A model generated the notes under the pieces. The model saw nothing but the letters and a program-made list of their open reading frames with translations. It was not told the DNA's origin and ran no database searches. Of a stretch of 64,000 nt of DNA, positions 57,214 to 64,000 are shown in pieces; positions within the stretch are counted from its first letter, which is position 1, and each line of letters starts with the position of its first letter. Source of the stretch: Bog-473 sp963777485. GTDB taxonomy: Bacteria > Actinomycetota > Acidimicrobiia > Acidimicrobiales > RAAP-2. The translations under genes were made by a program, and so were the position numbers. The stretch is taken from the NCBI GenBank assembly GCA_963777485.1, contig CAVZQP010000004.1:186001-250000 (forward strand), written 5' to 3'.

Positions 57214-58985
57214 ACGCCGGCCTTGACCTTTCCGTTGGCGTGCCCGTTGCTCCGGGCTGAACGGCCGTGGGGCACCACGATGTGCTCGGGGTGGTTGTAG
57301 TCCCACGTCGGCCGCTCGGAGCGGATCGGCGGCAGGTGCGTGTAGTTGTGGTGGGGCGGCGGCGAGGTCGTGAACCACTCGAGTGTGTGGGCGTCCCAGG
57401 GGTTGTCGCCGGCGGGGATCGGCTTGCGCCACGACACGAAGAAGTTCACCAGCAGGAACACGAACGAGATCCCGATGATGAAGGCGCCGACGGTCGAGAC
57501 GATGTTGTAGCTCTGCCAGCCGAGGTTCGACGGGTACGACGCGACACGGCGCGGCATGCCGAGCAGCCCCACCACGTACTGGGGCATGAACGTCACCCAG
57601 AAGCCGATGAACATCAGCCAGAAGTGCCACTTGCCCAGGTTGTCCCGCAGCATTCGGCCGAACATCTTGGGGTACCAGTAGTAGACCCCGGCGAAGCCGG
57701 CGAACACCGCGGTGCCGAAGAGCACCTGGTGGAAGTGGGCCACGACGAAGTAGGTGTCGTGAGTGGCGAAGTCGATCGGCGGCGACGCCAGCATGATGCC
57801 GGTCACGCCGCCCATCAAGAACGCGAAGAGGAACCCGATACTGAACAGCATGGGGGTGTTGAAGGTCAGCTGGCCGTGCCACATGGTGCCGATCCAGTTG
57901 AAGAACTTGATGCCCGTCGGGACCGCGATCAGCAGGCTGAGGAACGAGAAGAACGGCAGCAGCACGGCGCCGGTCGTGAACATGTGGTGCGCCCACACGC
58001 CGGTGGACAAGGCGGCGATCGCCATGGTGGCGAAGACCATGCCCTTGTAACCGAACACGGGACGGCGCGAGAAGACCGGCAGGATCTCGGTCACGATGCC
58101 GAAGAACGGGAGCGCGAGGATATAGACCTCCGGATGGCCGAAGAACCAGAAGAGGTTCTGCCATAACAACGGAGACCCGCACGACGCCATAGCGGAGCCG
58201 TTGACGTGCACGCAGCCCACCGCCGTATAGATGTGGGTGCCGAAGTGGCGGTCGCAGAACAGCATCACCAGTGCCGCGGTGAGCACCGGGAACGCGATGA
58301 GGATCAAGATCCCGGTCACAAGCATGTTCCAGGTGAAGATCGGCATGCGCCACATCGTCATGCCGGGCGCGCGCAGGTAGAAGATCGTCCCGCACAGGTT
58401 GACACCGGTGAAGATGGCGGAGAACCCGGTGAGCACCAGCGCCATGATCCACACGTCGGGGCCGGCGCCCGGCGAGCTCGTCGCGCTCGACAGCGGCGCG
58501 TAGGCGACCCAGCCGAACTGCGCGGCGCCGCCGGCCACGAAGAAACCCAGCATCATCGTGATGGAGCCGGTGAGGTACAGCCAGTAGCTCAACGCGTTCA
58601 GGCGGGGGAACGCCATGTCCGGCGCGCCGATCTGCAGCGGCACGATGTAGTTGGCCAGGCCACCGAACGCGAACGGGCCGGCGAACAGGTACAGCATCAG
58701 GCTGCCGTGCATGGTGAACAGCGCGTTGAACTGGGCGAAACTGAGCAGCGACGAGTGCGGCGAGGTGAGCTGCAACCGCATGAACAGCGCCATGATCCCC
58801 GAGATGTAGAAGACCACGATCGCCGTGATCATGTAGCTGAGGCCGATGACCTTGTGGTCGGTCGAGGTCAGCCACTTGAGGATGCCGCTCGGGCCGTGCT
58901 CCTCGTGCTCGATGTGGGCGTGGCCGTCAGCCGGGATCTGGACTGCTGGCTCGTGTGCGCCGCCGGGGGCGATGACGTCAGTCAC
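57210..58985 (-). CDS. ctaD: Cytochrome c oxidase subunit I
   Basis: Catalytic subunit of the aa3 oxidase, 591 residues, 12 core helices. CuB site: WFFGHPEVYILALPFFG with the His-Tyr cross-link motif; WAHHMFTTG gives the other two CuB His; AHFHQVLFG supplies the haem ligands. An N-terminal His/Glu-rich patch (HAHIEHEEHG) is present. GTG 58985 is preferred: the AGGAGGT at 58996-59002 overlaps the upstream GTG at 58997, which therefore cannot be the start. It overlaps ctaC by eight bases. Confidence 0.95.
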   Translation of the reverse strand: MTDVIAPGGAHEPAVQIPADGHAHIEHEEHGPSGILKWLTSTDHKVIGLSYMITAIVVFYISGIMALFMRLQLTSPHSSLLSFAQFNALFTMHGSLMLYLFAGPFAFGGLANYIVPLQIGAPDMAFPRLNALSYWLYLTGSITMMLGFFVAGGAAQFGWVAYAPLSSATSSPGAGPDVWIMALVLTGFSAIFTGVNLCGTIFYLRAPGMTMWRMPIFTWNMLVTGILILIAFPVLTAALVMLFCDRHFGTHIYTAVGCVHVNGSAMASCGSPLLWQNLFWFFGHPEVYILALPFFGIVTEILPVFSRRPVFGYKGMVFATMAIAALSTGVWAHHMFTTGAVLLPFFSFLSLLIAVPTGIKFFNWIGTMWHGQLTFNTPMLFSIGFLFAFLMGGVTGIMLASPPIDFATHDTYFVVAHFHQVLFGTAVFAGFAGVYYWYPKMFGRMLRDNLGKWHFWLMFIGFWVTFMPQYVVGLLGMPRRVASYPSNLGWQSYNIVSTVGAFIIGISFVFLLVNFFVSWRKPIPAGDNPWDAHTLEWFTTSPPPHHNYTHLPPIRSERPTWDYNHPEHIVVPHGRSARSNGHANGKVKAGV

Positions 58986-59880
58986 CGTATAACGCACCTC
59001 CTGTGTTGCCCGAGTTCCCAGAGTAGCTGGGCGCGGTGCCGTTGATATTGCCGTGCAGGCTCGCCGGAAGCTGCCCGATGGAGTTCGGGTGCGTCCGCTG
59101 GAACGCGCCGGTCGCGCTCAGCCACGTCTGGTAGGCGCCCGGGTCCACCGAACGGACGTTGAAGAACATGATGGAGTGGTAGAGGCCGCACAGCTGCGTG
59201 CACTGCCCTCGATACACCCCGTTGTGCAGCACGTTGAGGTCGAACGACGTCCAGTAGCCCGGGCTGGCGTACCGGCTGAAGTTGAACTCGGGCACGTAGA
59301 ACCCGTGCAGCACGTCGTAGGAGCGCAGATAGACCCGCACCGTCTCGTTCGACGGCACCATCATCGTCGGCGCGTCGGTCGTCTGGCCGATGACCTTCAC
59401 CCCGTTGTCGTACTGGAACTCCCAGCCCCACTGGAACGCGTAGACGTGGATCGTCGTGTAGGGGTGCGGCTCCACGGCGGTGACCTCGTTCTCGACGAGG
59501 ACCGTCGCAACGAACAGGCCGAGCACGGTCAGGATCGGGGTCACCGTGTAGATGATCTCGGTGAGCGTGTGGTACTGCGTCTGGCGCGGGATGGCGTCCG
59601 AGCGCCGCCGGTACCGGAATACCGCCCACAGGATCAGCACCATCGTGAACCCGCCGACGACGAGCCCGGCGACGAAGAACCCCTGCCAGAGGTGGAAGGT
59701 CGAGCGGCCCTGTGACGTGGCGCCTTTGTAGGCACCGAACGTCGGGAGCTGGCACCCTGTCAACAAGAGCGCGCCGAGGGCCACCCCGGCGACCGCCAGC
59801 CGCCGGCGACGCGGACTCTTGGTGCCCTGACCTGGGGTTTCGGACGTGTTCGAGGAGGGGCCGGTCAGCGACGAGTCCAC
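58978..59880 (-). CDS. ctaC: Cytochrome c oxidase subunit II (lipoprotein)
   Basis: 300 residues. A lipoprotein signal ends in LLLTGC, so the protein is a lipid-anchored precursor; two transmembrane helices follow (about 65-87 and 108-130). The CuA domain has the ligand set H in DVLHGFYVPEF and C-x3-C-x3-H-x2-M in CTQLCGLYHSIMF. The C-terminal Ser/Gly/Asn tail is short. GTG 59880 has TAGTGT seven bases upstream. It heads ctaC-ctaD-ctaF; the oxidase's subunit III gene (ctaE) is 14 kb away with qcrCAB. Confidence 0.94.
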   Translation of the reverse strand: MDSSLTGPSSNTSETPGQGTKSPRRRRLAVAGVALGALLLTGCQLPTFGAYKGATSQGRSTFHLWQGFFVAGLVVGGFTMVLILWAVFRYRRRSDAIPRQTQYHTLTEIIYTVTPILTVLGLFVATVLVENEVTAVEPHPYTTIHVYAFQWGWEFQYDNGVKVIGQTTDAPTMMVPSNETVRVYLRSYDVLHGFYVPEFNFSRYASPGYWTSFDLNVLHNGVYRGQCTQLCGLYHSIMFFNVRSVDPGAYQTWLSATGAFQRTHPNSIGQLPASLHGNINGTAPSYSGNSGNTGGALYGD

Positions 59881-59887
59881 CGCGCTG

Positions 59888-59893
59888 ACACTA
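59888..59893 (-). promoter_or_regulatory. -10 box TAGTGT before ctaC
   Basis: TAGTGT on the minus strand is seven bases before the GTG at 59880, consistent with a leaderless ctaCDF transcript. Confidence 0.45.
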
Positions 59894-59976
59894 TCTGAAC
59901 CGGCCCAAAAAACACGAAACGAGCAGGCCCGCAGCAGCACCACCGCTTGCCGCCTCGCCCCCCTCCCCAGGGCCTC

Positions 59977-61311
59977 TCAAGGGGCGTGTGGGCGCCCCGC
60001 CCCGCCGTCGCCTTCTCCCGCCTCGGCGCCCGCTTCGTTGGCGGCCCAGGTGAACACCCCCCTGGCCATCGTCGACGTCGCTCCGGCGGCCCTCGCCGCG
60101 AACACGTCGTGGCGGGCCCGCTGCGTCGCCGGGTCGTCGGGCGCGGCAAGCCAGGCGCTCTCGGCCAAGTGTCCGGCCAGCCGCAACGCCCCGTCTGCCT
60201 CGCCGGACCCGGGCTCGGGGGCGTTGCCCGCCACCGCCAGCAGCTCGAGGGCCCGCCCGGCCAGGGCGCCGGGCCCTCCGGCCAGCTCCGCCAACTCGGT
60301 CGCCAGCGCCCGCTCGGGCGCGGGCTTCAACGTGGCCGGGTTGCCGTCCCACCACCCGCCGTACTGGCGCCACACCGTGTGCACGATGAACTCGGGCTCG
60401 TCGTACACCGGCTGGAGGAAGGGACGCCCTTCGAGCTCCGCCGGCACGTGGACGCTGTGGATGGCATCGTCCAGCCGGCCACCGCTGTTCATGACCTCGA
60501 GCGTCTGGTCCACCAGCGAGTCGAGCAGGTCGGCCGTGTCGGAGAGGGCCTGGCGGACCCGGTCGGCCCCGATGACCGGGAAGCCGTGGCCGGGGAGGAG
60601 GAACTCGGCGTCGAGCGTGAGCATCCGGCGCAGCGCGTCCGCCCACTCGCGGGGGTAGCGCTGCACCTTCTGCGGGTTGCCGGCGTTGGGCGACGCCCAG
60701 ATGAAGAGGTCGCCGCAGCAGAGCACCCGTTTGTCGGCCTGCCACGTCACGGTGTGATCGTCGGTCTCGCCCTTCTCGTGACGCAGCGCGAAGCCGACGC
60801 CTCCGACCGAAACGTCGAGTGTCTCGTGATAGGTGCGGTCGGGGTAGCGGTACTCGGTCGGCCAGTTGAGGTCGCTGAAGCCGAACTGCCGGCGGTTGAT
60901 GATCGTGTTGTAGCCGGCCGTGAAGATGTAACGGTCGAAGCGCGCCGGCAGCGCGTGGTGGGCGATGACCTGTGGCGCGGCCCAACCCTTTTGGTTCGCC
61001 TCGTCCTCCCACACCGGCACGCCGAAGACATGGTCGATGTGACCGTGGGAGTAGACCGCTGTGTTGAGGCGGTCGGCGCTCCACGTGCGGATGTCGTCGT
61101 GGACGATCCGGGCCAGCGGCGCGCTGCCGGTGTCGACCAGTACGAGGCCGTCTTCGGTGGCGAACGACGACACGTTGGCGAAGGAGGGGCAGAACCCGAC
61201 GCCGTCGGTGATCTCGACGAACCCACCCATGTGGTCGACCGGGTGGAAGGTGGAGGTCGACAGCTCTCCGTTCCAGAGCCGCTCGGCCACGGACAAGACG
61301 TCGGATGCCAT
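59977..61311 (-). CDS. Metallo-beta-lactamase-fold hydrolase with alkyl-sulfatase-like dimerisation region
   Basis: 444 residues. The zinc motif is SHGHIDH at 88-94 (H89, H91, D93, H94), then HHALPARF, GDLFIWASPNAGNPQ and LLPGHGFPV. The layout, with a helical C-terminal half (EFIVHTVWRQYGGWWDGNPATLKPAP), is that of linear primary alkyl-sulfatase-like MBL proteins. Natural substrate unknown; the C-terminal sterol-carrier part of true alkyl sulfatases is not evident. It stands 96 bases downstream of the ctaC start on the same strand, so it precedes ctaC in transcription order. Confidence 0.83.
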   Translation of the reverse strand: MASDVLSVAERLWNGELSTSTFHPVDHMGGFVEITDGVGFCPSFANVSSFATEDGLVLVDTGSAPLARIVHDDIRTWSADRLNTAVYSHGHIDHVFGVPVWEDEANQKGWAAPQVIAHHALPARFDRYIFTAGYNTIINRRQFGFSDLNWPTEYRYPDRTYHETLDVSVGGVGFALRHEKGETDDHTVTWQADKRVLCCGDLFIWASPNAGNPQKVQRYPREWADALRRMLTLDAEFLLPGHGFPVIGADRVRQALSDTADLLDSLVDQTLEVMNSGGRLDDAIHSVHVPAELEGRPFLQPVYDEPEFIVHTVWRQYGGWWDGNPATLKPAPERALATELAELAGGPGALAGRALELLAVAGNAPEPGSGEADGALRLAGHLAESAWLAAPDDPATQRARHDVFAARAAGATSTMARGVFTWAANEAGAEAGEGDGGAGRPHAP

Positions 61312-61402
61312 GTTCCCCCCGGTTCGCGGTGTCGGGCGCCGGCGCTTCGTAGCCCGGCGGTTCAGCGGCTGCGGCTCAGCGGCCGCAAGTCAGTCGCCGC
61401 AG

Positions 61403-61642
61403 TCAGCCGGTCTGCGACTTGCCTTCAGCGGGGGGCGCAGGCTGGGCCGGGGTGTCGCTGGCAGCGGACGTCCCGTTGTTCTTCGCCGAGTCCGCCTGGC
61501 CTTCCTTGAGCCCCTGCTCGAACTGGTTCTTGGCCGAGCCGAGGCTGCGGGCCAACTTGGGGATCTGCGTCCCCCCGATCAGCAGGACAGCCACGATGAC
61601 AATGACGATGACGAGGTCGGCCCCGAAGATTTCAGCGAGCAT
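61403..61642 (-). CDS. tatA: Twin-arginine translocase subunit TatA
   Basis: 79 residues. One N-terminal membrane helix (DLVIVIVIVAVLLIGGTQIPKLARSLG; VIVIVIVAVLLIGG seen), the amphipathic helix KLARSLGSAKNQFEQGLKEG and a polar Ala/Pro-rich tail, the standard TatA/E layout. AAGGAG lies six bases before the ATG. tatB and tatC are not in the window. The Tat pathway exports folded cofactor proteins, including Rieske-type proteins. Confidence 0.9.
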   Translation of the reverse strand: MLAEIFGADLVIVIVIVAVLLIGGTQIPKLARSLGSAKNQFEQGLKEGQADSAKNNGTSAASDTPAQPAPPAEGKSQTG

Positions 61643-61785
61643 GAGATTCTCCTTCACCTGGGTTCGCGAACCGGTGACTGGATCCAGGTTAGACCCAATT
61701 CCGGCCCCCGGTAGCTGCAGGGGGGCAGCGCAGGGGGCGCCGCCGGGAGGCGGTCCCCCGGCTACTCCTACCCGAGTATTCGGAG

Positions 61786-62205
61786 TCAGCCCGCGAGCAG
61801 GATGCCCATGACGAGGGCGGCCACACTGGCGATCCCGCCGACCGAACCCCACAGTGCGAGCTGGGCCTTCGACGTCGCCCGCTGGTGCAGGAAGACGGCC
61901 ACACCGGCAACGAGCACGACGACGATCTTCGCCATCAGCACCGCCTTCCACGTGGAGCTCGCGGTGGAGGCGTGGACGGCGGAGATGTTCCAGATCCCCG
62001 TCGCGAGCAGCACCACGTAGGCCGGCCATGCCATGCGGGCGAAGGCGCGGGCGAGCGTCTTGGGCGCATCGCCGCCGAGGCCCCGGGCGGGGCCGACGAG
62101 TCCGGTCATCACGATCTGGCCACCGACCCAGACGGCGGCGGCGAGTACGTGGAGGGTGAGGCGGATGGTATCGAGCGCGGGTGCGAGCGACGCGGTGGCG
62201 AGCAT
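61786..62205 (-). CDS. CopD-like membrane protein
   Basis: 139 residues, four transmembrane helices (about 13-32, 58-78, 88-108, 116-137). LHVLAAAVWVGGQIVMTGLV is a CopD/haem-type-membrane hallmark: the His and Trp followed by Gly-Gly are conserved in copper-resistance D-like domains. ATG 62205 is used because CGGAG is eight bases upstream; a longer form from 62274 would overlap the enoyl-CoA hydratase gene. Role in copper handling is an inference from family only. Confidence 0.72.
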   Translation of the reverse strand: MLATASLAPALDTIRLTLHVLAAAVWVGGQIVMTGLVGPARGLGGDAPKTLARAFARMAWPAYVVLLATGIWNISAVHASTASSTWKAVLMAKIVVVLVAGVAVFLHQRATSKAQLALWGSVGGIASVAALVMGILLAG

Positions 62206-62258
62206 GGACTGACTCCGGGATTCCGTTGTTACGTGGCGACTTGTGTTGGTTGCGGCCG

Positions 62259-63032
62259 CTACTTGCCCTGCCATTTAGGCGGGCGCTTTTCTGCGAAGGC
62301 GACCGGACCCTCCATGGCGTCGGCGGAGGAGAAGACGACGCCTACCGCCTCGGCGTTGATCTTCCAGCCGTCGGCCTCCGGCAGCTCGGCGGCCTCCTTC
62401 ATGACCTTCTTGGAGTAGCGCACGGCCAGCGGCGCGTTGGCGGCGATGCGCTCGGCCAACGCGATGGCCTCGTCCATGAGTTGTGCCGAGGGCACCACCT
62501 TGTTCACGAGGCCGAGTGCGAGGGCCCGCTCGGCGTCGATCGGGTCGCCGGTCATGGCCAGCTCGAGCGCGATCGCCATCGGGAGACGCTTGGGCATCCG
62601 GATGAGCCCGCCGGCGCCGGCGATGAGGCCGCGCTTGGCCTCGGGGATGCCGAAGGTGGCGTGGTCGGCGGCGACGACGAGGTCGCACGAGAGCATGATC
62701 TCGAAACCGCCGGCCAGGGCCGATCCGTTGACCGCGGCGATGATCGGCTTTGCGAAGTCTCTTTGGGTGAGTCCGCCGAAGCCGCCGCTCGCCCCGATGA
62801 TGTCCCCGCCTTCCCCGCTGCTGAAGGCCTTGAGGTCCATGCCGGCGCTGAAGGCCTTGTCCCCGCTGCCGGTGATCACGACGACCCAACACTCGGTGTC
62901 CTGGGCCAGCTCGTCCATCACTGAGGACATGGCCCGGCTGACGGCGCCGTTGATTGCATTGCGCGCCTCGGGTCGGTTGATGGTGAGGATCTCCACGTTG
63001 CCGCGGCGTTCCCGCAGGACTTCGTCTGCCAT
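62259..63032 (-). CDS. Enoyl-CoA hydratase/isomerase family protein
   Basis: A 257-residue crotonase. INRPEARNAINGAV, the oxyanion-hole strands AFSAGMDLKAFSSG and AVNGSALAGGFEIMLSCDLVVAA and the catalytic Glu segment FGIPEAKRGLIAGAGG are visible; the first catalytic Glu of hydratases falls in an unclear loop. Likely beta-oxidation or a related CoA conversion. The ATG has a GGGAG-like ribosome site eleven bases upstream, slightly long. 53 bases separate it from the CopD-like gene. Confidence 0.85.
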   Translation of the reverse strand: MADEVLRERRGNVEILTINRPEARNAINGAVSRAMSSVMDELAQDTECWVVVITGSGDKAFSAGMDLKAFSSGEGGDIIGASGGFGGLTQRDFAKPIIAAVNGSALAGGFEIMLSCDLVVAADHATFGIPEAKRGLIAGAGGLIRMPKRLPMAIALELAMTGDPIDAERALALGLVNKVVPSAQLMDEAIALAERIAANAPLAVRYSKKVMKEAAELPEADGWKINAEAVGVVFSSADAMEGPVAFAEKRPPKWQGK

Positions 63033-63176
63033 CGGTCTCGGTGCTCCCTTCGGGTGCTCGTCTGTGCGCCGCTCGCGGGTTGGGTTCGGGTGACCGAGCG
63101 TCGCCGGGGGGCCGAGGATAGATGCGGGGCTTGGCCGGGTCCCAGTCCGTTGGGTCGGCGGTGCTTAAGTCGATGG

Positions 63177-63989
63177 TCAGTCGCTGGGAACGGAGGATCC
63201 GCCGGCGCTGGGCTGGCCTTCGCCGGCGCCCGGGGTGAGCAGACCCGGCGGATCCACGACCGGCGTGGTCGCCGGCGCCAAGGAGTTCATGAGGGCGGCA
63301 GCCTCGAGCTGGAAGCGCTTGGCATAGAGCAGGGTGAAGGCGAAGAGTGACCCGATGGTGGTCGCCGTGATGAACGGTGACACCGCGACGTAGGTACCGG
63401 TATGAAGTGCCCCGGCCAGGGTCATACGCGCCGACGCCTCGATCACCAGCCCGATGCCCCATACGACCGAGAGGACGCGAAAGACGTGTCGCGCCGTGGG
63501 GATCTCGTGCAGCTCGTTGTACGCGGCGACCTTGGAAGGATCGTTGCCGGCCGAGAGGTACCGGCCGACGTAGAACAACGCGGGACGGTCGTGCGTGTAG
63601 ACGGTGACGACGCAGGCGATGCCGAAGAGCGCGGTGAAGAACGCGTCGCGCACCTTGAGCATGTACGCGTTGCCGCCCAGCAGCGTGGAGCTGACGACGC
63701 CGATCACGAAGCCGAACAGGACGATGGCGCCGACGAAGTCGACGTGACGGTTGCGGACGAACTGGATCAGGATCCAAGCAACGGAGACCGAACCGGCGGC
63801 GATCAGCCCCTCGGCATCTGTGCTGACGTGGGGGCGCACGGCGAAATACACGGCGATCGGCACGGCGGCGCCGAAGATCAGGCTCGGCAGCAGCTCCTTG
63901 ACCGAGGGGACGCCCGGCGTCCAGGAAGGGTCGAGAGGCGGGGTGTCCGAATCCGATCCGCCCACCCCAGGTGCCGCCCCTGGTTCCAT
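63177..63989 (-). CDS. VC0807-like integral membrane protein
   Basis: 270 residues with about six to seven helices. KELLPSLIFGAAVPIAVYFAVRPHV, GSVSVAWILIQFVRNRHVDFVGAIVLFGFVIGVVSSTLLGG (RNRHVDFVGAIVLF seen) and the later HVFRVLSVVWGIGLVIEASARMTLA match the VC0807 family of unknown function, often near the septation protein A group. The N-terminal 28 residues and the C-tail are Pro/Gly/Ser-rich. ATG 63989 is near the right edge, so upstream control is not visible. Confidence 0.65.
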   Translation of the reverse strand: MEPGAAPGVGGSDSDTPPLDPSWTPGVPSVKELLPSLIFGAAVPIAVYFAVRPHVSTDAEGLIAAGSVSVAWILIQFVRNRHVDFVGAIVLFGFVIGVVSSTLLGGNAYMLKVRDAFFTALFGIACVVTVYTHDRPALFYVGRYLSAGNDPSKVAAYNELHEIPTARHVFRVLSVVWGIGLVIEASARMTLAGALHTGTYVAVSPFITATTIGSLFAFTLLYAKRFQLEAAALMNSLAPATTPVVDPPGLLTPGAGEGQPSAGGSSVPSD

Positions 63990-64000
63990 GGCCCAAAGGG

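Noticed and set aside
57214..58875. Long minus-strand frame that reads into ctaF from inside ctaD
   Set aside because: Only its last 144 codons are a gene (ctaF, ATG at 57213); the rest is an out-of-frame reading of ctaD.
58986..58997. GTG at 58997 as the ctaD start
   Set aside because: It overlaps the AGGAGGT ribosome site (58996-59002); GTG 58985 downstream fits.
62206..62274. Longer N-terminus of the CopD-like protein from an ATG at 62274
   Set aside because: It would overlap the enoyl-CoA hydratase gene and add polar residues; ATG 62205 has its own ribosome site.
1..64000. CRISPR arrays, insertion sequences, prophage genes, tRNA or rRNA genes
   Set aside because: No direct-repeat arrays, transposase or integrase motifs, or structural RNA sequences were found; gaps are too short for most of them.

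Overview
The window is GC-rich bacterial DNA with short intergenic gaps. It looks like an actinobacterium, probably from a deep lineage such as Acidimicrobiia; the class is an inference from gene content. Evidence includes a mycothiol glycosyltransferase (mshA), Rex, a menaquinone-type reductase beside a 14-gene complex I operon, an actinobacterial QcrC-QcrA-QcrB/CtaCDEF (bcc:aa3) respiratory chain with a di-haem QcrC, a HelD-like RNA polymerase remodeller, and many genes whose only start signal is a TANNNT -10 box 6-9 bases before the start codon (leaderless transcription). No rRNA, tRNA, insertion sequence, phage or CRISPR array was seen.

Layout. 1-4.8 kb: 3' part missing of a superoxide dismutase (minus strand), an XRE regulator, mshA with a YbjN-like partner, proC and a SAM hydrolase. 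4.9-12.3 kb: rex, then hemA-hemC-cobA/hemD-hemB-hemL and a HIT protein, carrying haem synthesis from glutamyl-tRNA to uroporphyrinogen III. 12.4-14.9 kb: a phytanoyl-CoA dioxygenase-like gene and, convergent to it, a geranylgeranyl reductase with a Lys/Ala-rich tail. 14.9-31.1 kb: nuoA to nuoN, tightly overlapped. 31.3-36.1 kb: a Thr/Pro-rich membrane protein, a PPOX-fold protein, a 1041-residue MprF-like fusion and a HAD phosphatase. 36.1-41.3 kb (minus): ybjQ-hemE-hemH-hemY-lnt, the later haem steps plus lipoprotein acylation. 41.4-43.7 kb: a HelD-type helicase. 43.8-48.8 kb: ctaE-qcrC-qcrA-qcrB and an SCO6745-like gene that appears to start with CTG. 48.9-55.4 kb is more accessory: two tiny genes, two SDRs, a cyclase with a C-terminal Cys motif, an MpaB-like oxygenase with a TetR regulator, and a self-regulated ArsR-SRPBCC/VOC/DUF1905 operon. 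55.4-64 kb (all minus): an MFS exporter, ctaC-ctaD-ctaF, an MBL hydrolase, tatA, a CopD-like membrane protein, an enoyl-CoA hydratase and a VC0807-like membrane protein.

The dominant theme is aerobic respiration. NADH enters complex I, menaquinol passes to the bcc:aa3 complexes, the haem for these comes from two hem clusters in the same 40 kb, and Rex (an NADH/NAD+ sensor) sits at the head of the first one. The most interesting departures from family norms are the MprF-like protein carrying a split, apparently dead metallophosphoesterase domain, an Lnt homologue with Ser in place of the catalytic Cys, a 26-codon gene with a near-perfect ribosome site, a probable CTG start, and well-formed operator/promoter pairs at the TetR and ArsR loci that also settle the start codons.
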